Source: JAZKIX01 sp040384645
GTDB lineage: Bacteria > Pseudomonadota > Gammaproteobacteria > Burkholderiales > Burkholderiaceae_D
Direction of reading: 5' to 3'
DNA length: 28,845 nucleotides
Assembly (NCBI GenBank): GCA_040384645.1
Contig: JAZKIX010000087.1
Coordinates: 1-28,845 of the forward strand
In this document: positions 16,147 to 22,639 of the stretch, in pieces
How the letters are laid out: the number at the start of each line of letters is the position of its first letter
Numbering within the stretch: the first letter of the stretch is position 1
The notes under the pieces: generated by a model
Database searches by the model: none
The model's input: the letters and a program-made list of their open reading frames with translations, nothing else
Told to the model about the DNA's origin: nothing
Position numbers and translations under genes: made by a program

Positions 16147-16845
16147 CTATACCGCCAGGTGCCGCTTCACATCCTCACTATCCATCTGGTCTTGACTGCC
16201 GCTGGCAACCACTTCGCCGCGCGAGAGCACGACGAATTTATCGGCCAGCGCGCGGGCAAAATCGAAATATTGCTCGCACAGCAAGATGCCGATATCGCCA
16301 CGTTGGCGCAATAGCCGGATCACACGTTCGATATCCTTGATGATCGATGGTTGAATCCCTTCGGTCGGCTCGTCGAGAATGATCAATTGCGGATCAGCCA
16401 GCAAGGCTCGCGCAATCGCCAGTTGCTGTTGCTGCCCGCCAGACAAGTCGCCGCCACGGCGGTACAGCATTTCTTTCAGCACCGGAAACAGTTCGTAGAC
16501 TTCGCCGCGAATGGTCGAGGCTTTCTTGCCCGACTTGGTTGCCATGCCCATCAAGAGATTTTCTTCCACCGTCAGGCGGGCGAAAATCTCGCGCCCTTGC
16601 GGTACGTAAGCAATACCCAGGGCAGCACGTTGGTGCGGAGCCAATTTGGTGATGTCGCGCCCGTTGAATGTCACGCTGCCTTTGGCGACCGGCAGCACGC
16701 CCATCAGGCATTTAAGCAAGGTCGTTTTGCCGACGCCATTGCGGCCGAGTAGCGTCATGCACTGGCCTTTTTCCACCGTCATGGAAATGCCGCGCAAGGT
16801 GTGCGATGAGCCGTAATATTGGTTGAGTTGTTCGACTTGTAGCAT
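16147..16845 (-). CDS. urtE: Urea ABC transporter ATP-binding protein UrtE
   Basis: This 232-residue ATPase belongs to the branched-chain amino acid type (LivF-like) and energises urea import with UrtD. Walker A is GRNGVGKT (residues 34-41), the signature is LSGGQQQQ near 133 and Walker B is LIILDEP, followed by TEGIQPSII, a typical UrtE motif. The H-loop position is replaced by the CEQYFDFA segment, common in this subfamily. It starts five bases after urtD and ends seven bases before ureD. Confidence 0.95.
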   Translation of the reverse strand: MLQVEQLNQYYGSSHTLRGISMTVEKGQCMTLLGRNGVGKTTLLKCLMGVLPVAKGSVTFNGRDITKLAPHQRAALGIAYVPQGREIFARLTVEENLLMGMATKSGKKASTIRGEVYELFPVLKEMLYRRGGDLSGGQQQQLAIARALLADPQLIILDEPTEGIQPSIIKDIERVIRLLRQRGDIGILLCEQYFDFARALADKFVVLSRGEVVASGSQDQMDSEDVKRHLAV

Positions 16846-16850
16846 GCTAA

Positions 16851-17705
16851 TTAACGTCCCAAATAAACTTCAATCACACGTTCGTCGCTCTGCACTTCTT
16901 GCATCGTGCCCTGCGCCAGGACCGATCCTTCGTGCAGGACGGTGACCTTGCCCTGTTGTGCGATTTCAGTGACGAAGCCCATATCGTGTTCCACCACCAT
17001 GATGGAGTGTTTGCCGCGCAATTCATTGAGCAGTTCGGCAGTGCGCGCAGTCTCGGCGTCGGACATGCCGGCGACCGGTTCATCGAGCAAAATCAATTGC
17101 GGCTCTTGCATCAGCAACATGCCGATTTCCAGCCATTGCTTTTGACCGTGTGAAAGCAGCCCCGCTAAACGTATTTCTTCACCGTTGAGACGGATCAATT
17201 TCAGGATTTCATCGATCTTGCCTTTTTGCTCCGACGATAATCGAGAAAACAAGGTTGGCTTGACGCGCTTGTCCATCTTCATCGCCAGTTCCAGGTTTTC
17301 GAATACGGTATGTTGCTCGAAAACGGTCGGGCGCTGGAACTTGCGGCCGATACCGGCATGCGCAATATCGTATTCGGTCATCTTGGATAAATCCATGGTT
17401 TGACCAAAATACGCCGTACCAGATGTAGGCCGCGTCTTGCCGGTAATGACGTCCATCATCGTGGTTTTACCGGCGCCGTTGGGGCCGATGATGCAGCGTA
17501 ATTCACCGACGGATATATCCAGACTCAGCTTATTGAGCGCCTTGAAGCCGTCGAAGGACACAGTGATTTCTTCCAGATACAAGATCGCACCGTGGGTGGT
17601 GTCGACGCCCTCGCCCTTGATGCGGCCATAGGGCATGCCTTGATCGCCATGTTCACCCACTTCGGCAGCACGATATTTTTCGCCTGGAGCCAATACCTCA
17701 GTCAT
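16851..17705 (-). CDS. urtD: Urea ABC transporter ATP-binding protein UrtD
   Basis: This 284-residue LivG-like ATPase is the partner of UrtE. A 40-residue N-terminal extension precedes the ATPase domain. Walker A is GPNGAGKT (residues 74-81), GIGRKFQRPTVFE is the Q-loop region, the signature reads LSHGQKQWLEIG (SHGQ in place of SGGQ, as usual in UrtD) and Walker B is LILLDEPVAGMSD, with EHDMGF as the H-loop. It overlaps urtC by four bases (ATGA) and lies five bases before urtE. Confidence 0.95.
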   Translation of the reverse strand: MTEVLAPGEKYRAAEVGEHGDQGMPYGRIKGEGVDTTHGAILYLEEITVSFDGFKALNKLSLDISVGELRCIIGPNGAGKTTMMDVITGKTRPTSGTAYFGQTMDLSKMTEYDIAHAGIGRKFQRPTVFEQHTVFENLELAMKMDKRVKPTLFSRLSSEQKGKIDEILKLIRLNGEEIRLAGLLSHGQKQWLEIGMLLMQEPQLILLDEPVAGMSDAETARTAELLNELRGKHSIMVVEHDMGFVTEIAQQGKVTVLHEGSVLAQGTMQEVQSDERVIEVYLGR

Positions 17706-18859
17706 ACCGCCTCCTTATTGACATTGGCCAGCGCCAGATCGCCACTGCTCTGCGCACGCTTGGTACTGAATTTTTGCACCAGACCCAAAATGCCCTTTTG
17801 CATGAATAGCGTCACCAGAATAAATAACAAACCCAGGGCAAACAACCACAGGTCAGGGAAAGCGGCAGTGAACCAGCTCTTTAATCCATTGACGGCAAAC
17901 GCACCAATGATCGGCCCGATCAAGGTACCGCGACCGCCGACTGCTGCCCAGATCACCATTTCAATTGAATTGCCGGGCGACATTTCGGATGGATTGATGA
18001 TGCCCACTTGCGGCACATACAGGGCACCGGCAATGCCGCATAACACCGCCGACAGAGTCCAGACAAATAGTTTGAACCAGAGCGGGTTGTAACCGATGAA
18101 CATCAGACGCGATTCCGAATCGCGCACCGCCTGTAAGACCCGGCCCAACTTGGATTTGACGATGGCACGGCACAAGACCAAAGCACCGACCAGGAATGCC
18201 AGCGTGATCAGGTATAACACCGCCTTGGTTGATGGCGCAGTTACGCTAAATCCAAGAATCCGCTTGAAATCAGTAAAGCCGTTGTTGCCACCAAAGCCGG
18301 TGTTATTGCGGAAAAATAGCAACATGAAGGCAAAGGTCATGGCTTGCGTGATGATTGAGAAATACACACCCTTGATGCGTGAGCGGAAGGCAAAAAAACC
18401 GAATACAAAGGCCAGCACGCCCGGCACCAAGACCACCAGCGCCATGCAGTACCAGAAATTGTCGGTCATCGACCAATACCAGGGATATTGCTTCCAGTCG
18501 AGGAACACCATGAAATCTGGCAAATGACTCTGGTACACACCGTCCCGCCCGATCGCCCGCATCAAATACATGCCGTGCGCATAGCCGCCGAGTGCAAAAA
18601 ATACGCCGTGCCCCAGCGACAGAATGCCGGTGTAACCCCACACCAGATCAAGCGCCAACGCGGCCAGTGCATAACACATGAACTTGCCAACCAACGACAC
18701 CGTATAGCTGGAAATATGCAGTGCATGACCATCGGGGAAACTGACGTTCAAAATCGGCAGCAAGGCAGCGATCACTGCACACGCCGCGATACCGATCCAG
18801 GCCGGACGAGAGAATAAAGATGCGCTCATTGGATGTGATGGAGTAGTAGAAGTATGCAT
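17702..18859 (-). CDS. urtC: Urea ABC transporter permease UrtC
   Basis: This 385-residue LivM-like inner membrane permease forms the urea channel with UrtB. It has about nine or ten hydrophobic helices, the motif DLVWGYTGILSLGHGVFFALGGYA near 70-95, and the EAA-type loop SKLGRVLQAVRDSESRLMFIGYNP, which contacts the ATPases. The long insertion with VFLDWKQYPWYW is typical of UrtC. Its ATG shares one base with the urtB stop codon (TAATG), implying coupled translation. Confidence 0.95.
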   Translation of the reverse strand: MHTSTTPSHPMSASLFSRPAWIGIAACAVIAALLPILNVSFPDGHALHISSYTVSLVGKFMCYALAALALDLVWGYTGILSLGHGVFFALGGYAHGMYLMRAIGRDGVYQSHLPDFMVFLDWKQYPWYWSMTDNFWYCMALVVLVPGVLAFVFGFFAFRSRIKGVYFSIITQAMTFAFMLLFFRNNTGFGGNNGFTDFKRILGFSVTAPSTKAVLYLITLAFLVGALVLCRAIVKSKLGRVLQAVRDSESRLMFIGYNPLWFKLFVWTLSAVLCGIAGALYVPQVGIINPSEMSPGNSIEMVIWAAVGGRGTLIGPIIGAFAVNGLKSWFTAAFPDLWLFALGLLFILVTLFMQKGILGLVQKFSTKRAQSSGDLALANVNKEAV

Positions 18860-20472
18860 TATTCGACGCTCCGCCCTTTCATCGCGAACAGCCCTTGCGG
18901 ACGACGCTGGATGAAAATGATGATGAAGATCAGGATGAAGATTTTTGCCATCACAGCACCGGCGACAGGCTCCAGAAATTTATTTACCTCACCTAGACCG
19001 ATAGCGGCAATCACAGTGCCGGCCAGTTGGCCGACGCCGCCCAAGACCACCACCATGAAGGAATCAACGATATAACTTTGCCCAAGATCGGGGCCAACAT
19101 TGCCTAGTTGCGACAAGGCAACACCGCCCAGGCCGGCAATGCCGGAACCGAGGCCAAAGGTCATCATGTCGATTTTGCCAGTCGAAACGCCAACGCAATC
19201 GGCCATGCGGCGGTTTTGCGTCACCGCACGGACGAAGAGGCCAAGCCGCGTTTTATTCAAGATCAACCACACTGCGACCACCACAAACAGGGCGAAGAAA
19301 ATAATGACAATCCGGTTATACGACAGCACCAGCGAACCCAGTACCGTGATACCGCCTGACATCCAGGATGGATTGGCGACTTCGACATTTTGGGCGCCGA
19401 AAATAGTCCGCACTGTCTGCATCAACATCAAGCTGATACCCCAAGTTGCGAGCAAGGTTTCCAGCGGCCGTCCATACAGCCAGCGAATCACGGTGCGTTC
19501 CAGCGCAACCCCGACCGCAGCGGCGACAATGAAAGCCGCTGGCAAGGCCACGATCAAGTAGGCATCGACTGCGCCAGGCAGGTATTTCCTGAACAAAATC
19601 TGGACCACATAAGTGGTATAGGCGCCAATCATCAGCAACTCACCATGTGCCATATTGATGATACCCATCAAGCCAAAGGTGATCGCCAGGCCAAGCGCGG
19701 CCAGCAGCAATACGCTACCGAGCGAAATACCGTAAAACAAGTTGCCGACAAATTCAGTCCGCTGCAATCGGCCATTGATTTCATCTAACGTGGCGACCAC
19801 GGCGACACGCACCGACTCGTCGGGCTCGATATTTGTGCCGTCGGGATTCTTTTCCAGCATGCGTTGCAATAAGGGCTTTAGATTGGCATTGGTGCTGCCG
19901 GCCAGGCCGATCACGGCCGCTTTACGTACCAACGGATCGGGCGCTTGCAGGTTGGCGGTGGAAATGAGCAATTGCAAAATCGCTTTGATCTCGCTATCCG
20001 CCTCTTTTTCAAACGCTTTCTGGATCAGCGGCACTTGCGCCGGGTCGATAGTTTTTTGCAATTCCAGCGCGGCAGCCAGACGCAACTTGCGATCTGGCGA
20101 AAACAGTTTCAAACCAGATAGCGCGCCCTCGACCGCGCCACGCAGACGGTTATTGACGGTGATAGCCTCGGCAGCTTCCGGCACTGGTTCGGTCTTGCTG
20201 GTCACGGGATCGAAAGCTTTATCGCCCTCCACGATCAATACTTTGCCGTCGGGGACGGCAAACAGGGCGTCGTCTTTGAGTGCTTGCAACACTCTCGCGG
20301 CATCGTCGTTGGCCAGGGCCGCGATTTTTACCACCGCTTCAATCCGTGCATCGGGATCGTCGCCCGCCAGCGGCTTGAGCAAGTTGGCATCAATTGCTGC
20401 GTGCGATGCCAGTGATAGGGCGCCAAACCAGGCGGCCATTGCCAAGTTTTTTATCAGCCTCATTTTCATCAT
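18859..20472 (-). CDS. urtB: Urea ABC transporter permease UrtB
   Basis: This 537-residue LivH-like permease has the long N-terminal periplasmic extension typical of proteobacterial UrtB. A signal peptide (residues 1-25, ending SHA) is followed by about 210 residues of HEAT-like helical repeats (KIAALANDDAARVLQALKDD; LVRKAAVIGLAGSTNANLKP). The membrane domain begins near residue 241 (FVGNLFYGISLGSVLLLAALG), with the motif FGLMGIINMAHGELLMIGAY. No Shine-Dalgarno sequence precedes the ATG cluster at 20472 (three in-frame ATGs within four codons). An attenuator-like hairpin lies in the 183-bp spacer after urtA. Confidence 0.95.
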   Translation of the reverse strand: MMKMRLIKNLAMAAWFGALSLASHAAIDANLLKPLAGDDPDARIEAVVKIAALANDDAARVLQALKDDALFAVPDGKVLIVEGDKAFDPVTSKTEPVPEAAEAITVNNRLRGAVEGALSGLKLFSPDRKLRLAAALELQKTIDPAQVPLIQKAFEKEADSEIKAILQLLISTANLQAPDPLVRKAAVIGLAGSTNANLKPLLQRMLEKNPDGTNIEPDESVRVAVVATLDEINGRLQRTEFVGNLFYGISLGSVLLLAALGLAITFGLMGIINMAHGELLMIGAYTTYVVQILFRKYLPGAVDAYLIVALPAAFIVAAAVGVALERTVIRWLYGRPLETLLATWGISLMLMQTVRTIFGAQNVEVANPSWMSGGITVLGSLVLSYNRIVIIFFALFVVVAVWLILNKTRLGLFVRAVTQNRRMADCVGVSTGKIDMMTFGLGSGIAGLGGVALSQLGNVGPDLGQSYIVDSFMVVVLGGVGQLAGTVIAAIGLGEVNKFLEPVAGAVMAKIFILIFIIIFIQRRPQGLFAMKGRSVE

Positions 20473-20525
20473 TTTTTTGGAGACGTCAGGTCAATTACTA
20501 CGACTAAAAATTTATTTACAGGCGT

Positions 20526-20571
20526 AAAAAAAGCCGGTACGCGATACTAATTTCAAGTTACACGCACCGGC
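20526..20571 (-). terminator. Attenuator-like hairpin between urtA and urtB
   Basis: On the minus strand GCCGGTGCG and CGCGTACCGGC pair around a loop of about 25 bases and are followed by seven T residues. It lies about 84 bases after urtA and 53 bases before urtB. Partial termination here would give more of the binding protein UrtA than of the membrane and ATPase parts, which is common in ABC importer operons. Confidence 0.7.
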
Positions 20572-20627
20572 ATCAGCCCCCGGAGAAACCATCGGTGTGA
20601 TCTGTAGAACCGCATTCAGATCACGCA

Positions 20628-20652
20628 GATAATCGCGATAATCGCGATTATC
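20628..20652. repeat. Tandem/palindromic GATAATCGC repeat after urtA
   Basis: Two tandem GATAATCGC units and a terminal GATTATC form a perfect 16-base palindrome, GATAATCGCGATTATC (20637-20652). It lies three bases after the urtA stop codon. It could form a small 3' hairpin on the transcript or be a protein-binding palindrome. Confidence 0.55.
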
Positions 20653-20655
20653 AAA

Positions 20656-21909
20656 TTACATTTTTTGCTTGCTTTCGTTACCTTCGATGAATGGGCTCCA
20701 CGGTTGGGCACGGACCGGGCCTTTAGTCTTCCAGACCACGTTGAACTGGCCGTCGCCCTTGATTTCGCCGATCATGACTGGCTTGTGCAAGTGGTGGTTG
20801 GTCGCGTCCATCGTCAAAGTGAAACCGGACGGCGATTTGAAGGTTTGTCCGCCCATTGCAGCGATGACTTTGTCGGTGTCGGTCGATTTTGCCTTCTCAA
20901 CCGCTTGCTTCCACATATGGATACCGACGTAGGTCGCTTCCATTGGATCATTGGTCACAACGGTGTTCGCGTTAGGCAATTTCTTGGCTATCGCATATTC
21001 TTTCCATTGCTTGATGAATGCGGCATTGGCAGGATTCTTAACCGATTGGAAATAATTCCACGCAGCCAAATGGCCCAGCAAGGGCTTGGTGTCGACACCA
21101 CGCAACTCTTCTTCACCGACTGAGAACGCAACGACAGGGACATCGGTTGCTTTCAAGCCGGCATTACCGAGTTCCTTGTAAAACGGCACGTTCGAATCAC
21201 CATTGATGGTCGAAATTACAGCCGTCTTGCCGCCAGCGGAAAATTTCTTGATGTTGGCAACAATGGTTTGATAATCAGAATGGCCAAACGGCGTATAGAC
21301 TTCGTCGATGTCGGTATCTTTCACACCCTTGCTATGCAAGAAGGCGCGCAAGATCTTATTAGTAGTACGCGGATAAACATAGTCGGTGCCGAGCAAAACA
21401 AAACGTTTGGCGCCGCCGCCTTCTTTACTCATCAGATATTCGGTGGCAGGAATCGCTTGTTGATTCGGGGCTGCACCTGTGTAAAACACATTCTTTTCCA
21501 GCTCTTCACCTTCGTATTGCACCGGATAGAACAACAGGCTGTTCAACTCTTTAAATACTGGCAATGTCGATTTGCGTGATACCGAAGTCCAGCAGCCGAA
21601 CACCACGGATACCTTGTCTTGCGAAATCAATTGGCGTGCTTTTTCAGCAAACAATGGCCAATTCGATGCCGGATCGACGATGACCGCTTCCAGCTGCTTA
21701 CCCATGACACCACCGCTTTTATTGATCTGATCGATCGTCATTAATGCGACGTCTTTCAACGATGTTTCAGAGATCGCCATCGTGCCCGACAGAGAATGCA
21801 AAATACCGACCTTGATGGTGTCGGCCGCAAATGCCGCAGTCACAAAAGACGATGTAGCTAGAGTCAAAGCGCCGGCTGCGGTCACTTTCAAAAGAGTACG
21901 ACGGGACAT
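20656..21909 (-). CDS. urtA: Urea ABC transporter substrate-binding protein UrtA
   Basis: This 417-residue periplasmic urea-binding protein of the branched-chain amino acid binding fold feeds UrtBC. The N-terminus MSRRTLLKVTAAGALTLATS carries an SRRxLLK motif like a Tat signal, with likely cleavage at AFA-AD (28/29). The mature protein starts DTIKVGILHSLSGTMAISE, the hallmark of UrtA, and includes GCWTSVSRKSTLPVFKE and SLLFYPVQYEGEE. The ATG at 21909 is preferred over an upstream ATG at 21990 because CAGGAG lies just before it and because the longer form would mask the signal peptide and overlap the sigma-54 promoter candidate. It is the first gene of the urea cluster, with hairpins behind it that may raise its level relative to the rest. 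Confidence 0.96.
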   Translation of the reverse strand: MSRRTLLKVTAAGALTLATSSFVTAAFAADTIKVGILHSLSGTMAISETSLKDVALMTIDQINKSGGVMGKQLEAVIVDPASNWPLFAEKARQLISQDKVSVVFGCWTSVSRKSTLPVFKELNSLLFYPVQYEGEELEKNVFYTGAAPNQQAIPATEYLMSKEGGGAKRFVLLGTDYVYPRTTNKILRAFLHSKGVKDTDIDEVYTPFGHSDYQTIVANIKKFSAGGKTAVISTINGDSNVPFYKELGNAGLKATDVPVVAFSVGEEELRGVDTKPLLGHLAAWNYFQSVKNPANAAFIKQWKEYAIAKKLPNANTVVTNDPMEATYVGIHMWKQAVEKAKSTDTDKVIAAMGGQTFKSPSGFTLTMDATNHHLHKPVMIGEIKGDGQFNVVWKTKGPVRAQPWSPFIEGNESKQKM

Positions 21910-21973
21910 AGTTGCTCCTGAAATGGTGGGAAATCGAAGGATTCGGAAATTATTGGTGTAGCACAACCGCTTT

Positions 21974-21990
21974 AGCAGAATGCGTGCCAA
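21974..21990 (-). promoter_or_regulatory. Sigma-54 promoter candidate for urtA
   Basis: The minus strand reads TTGGCACGCATTCTGCT. It matches the -24 element (TGGCACG) fully and the -12 element at all but one base (CTGC for TTGC), with the required ten bases between GG and GC. It lies about 65 bases before the urtA ATG. Control of urea uptake by NtrC and sigma-54 under nitrogen limitation is established in several proteobacteria and would fit. Confidence 0.75.
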
Positions 21991-22024
21991 CCGCTTTTAG
22001 TGCGTTTTTGATTTTTCTGGACAG

Positions 22025-22109
22025 AGCACTATTTCATTTTGGTGCAATACGCGCTTGGTTTTGGTGATTGCTGTGGCGCAACATGAACATCCCGCATTAA
22101 CACGGTGCA
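22025..22109 (-). promoter_or_regulatory. Possible NtrC-like activator half-sites
   Basis: TGCACC half-sites are read on the minus strand at 22041-22046 and 22104-22109, and AGTGCT at 22025-22030. They lie 35 to 120 bases upstream of the sigma-54 promoter candidate, the right place for an enhancer. The spacing between TGCACC and AGTGCT is ten bases instead of the five of the NtrC consensus, so this is only suggestive. Confidence 0.35.
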
Positions 22110-22321
22110 ATATCGATCAGTTTTAAAAACTTACTTTACTTGCGTCATATTGATATGGATCAACATATCAGCACGCACCAAAAGGATTGATGGTGAAGGT
22201 GATGGGTTGATGCATCACCGCAAACCATGGTCGCGCGATCTGGAGACGCCCAATGGAAACTGCCGCGATAGTTTCTGGCAGGCATTTCTCACCCGACACG
22301 GTTAAAAGTGGTCCACCGATG

Positions 22322-22404
22322 AAAATATACTGCCCTATGTATATTATTTTTCCCAATAAAAACGTGTGCGTGAGTGGCAATATCTGCTTATACCCCCCAT
22401 TCCA
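22322..22404 (+). repeat. Dispersed two-hairpin element, copy D
   Basis: This is the most diverged copy. It opens with AAAATATAC / TGCCCT / ATGTATATT (22322-22345), in which AATATAC and GTATATT pair perfectly. CCCAATAAAAACG follows, and it ends with CTTATACCCCCC (22388-22399). The distance between the TGTAT block and TATACCCC is the same as in the other copies. The 3' GC stem is weak here (only GG/CC). It lies 236 bases before the cellulase ATG, and no confident gene lies just upstream on the same strand, unlike copies A-C. Confidence 0.7.
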
Positions 22405-22470
22405 TACCCTATTACACTGCATTAAATTGAATGCGGACAAGCGCAATAGACGATCTTAGCGCGCTGTCAT

Positions 22471-22514
22471 TTCAGAATAAATTCAGAATTTATTCAGAAT
22501 TTATTCAGAATCTG
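22471..22514 (+). promoter_or_regulatory. Four 11-bp direct repeats upstream of the cellulase gene
   Basis: Four consecutive 11-base units each begin TTCAGAAT (22471, 22482, 22493 and 22504); the middle two are identical (TTCAGAATTTA). The period is close to one helical turn, so bound proteins would sit on one DNA face. The last unit ends 15 bases before a -10-like TATACT (22530-22535) and covers the place of a -35 box, where no good -35 sequence exists. This fits an activator-dependent promoter of the OmpR type, but the regulator is unknown. Confidence 0.6.
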
Positions 22515-22639
22515 CCGCAGTGTTTTTTTTATACTAACTGCCAACAAATTGACGTGATATTCGCTCGTCCATTTGTTGCTAGAGCCTTAAACAAATTCCT
22601 ATAACAAATCTAACTAGAGCAAATTGAGGAGATTCAAGA

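Larger units (their letters stand above)
21910..22639. other. Divergent regulatory region between urtA and the cellulase gene
   Basis: These 730 bases contain no supported gene. A GTG-started 66-codon frame at 22105-22305 has no family match that I recognise and no ribosome binding site. The region holds a sigma-54 promoter candidate and NtrC-like half-sites for urtA, repeat element copy D, and four 11-bp direct repeats with a -10-like TATACT (22530-22535) for the cellulase gene. Confidence 0.7.

Noticed and set aside
22105..22305. 66-codon plus-strand frame ending just before repeat copy D
   Set aside because: It would match the pattern of copies A-C lying after a stop codon, but it starts with GTG, lacks a ribosome binding site and no family is recognised, so it is not called as a gene.
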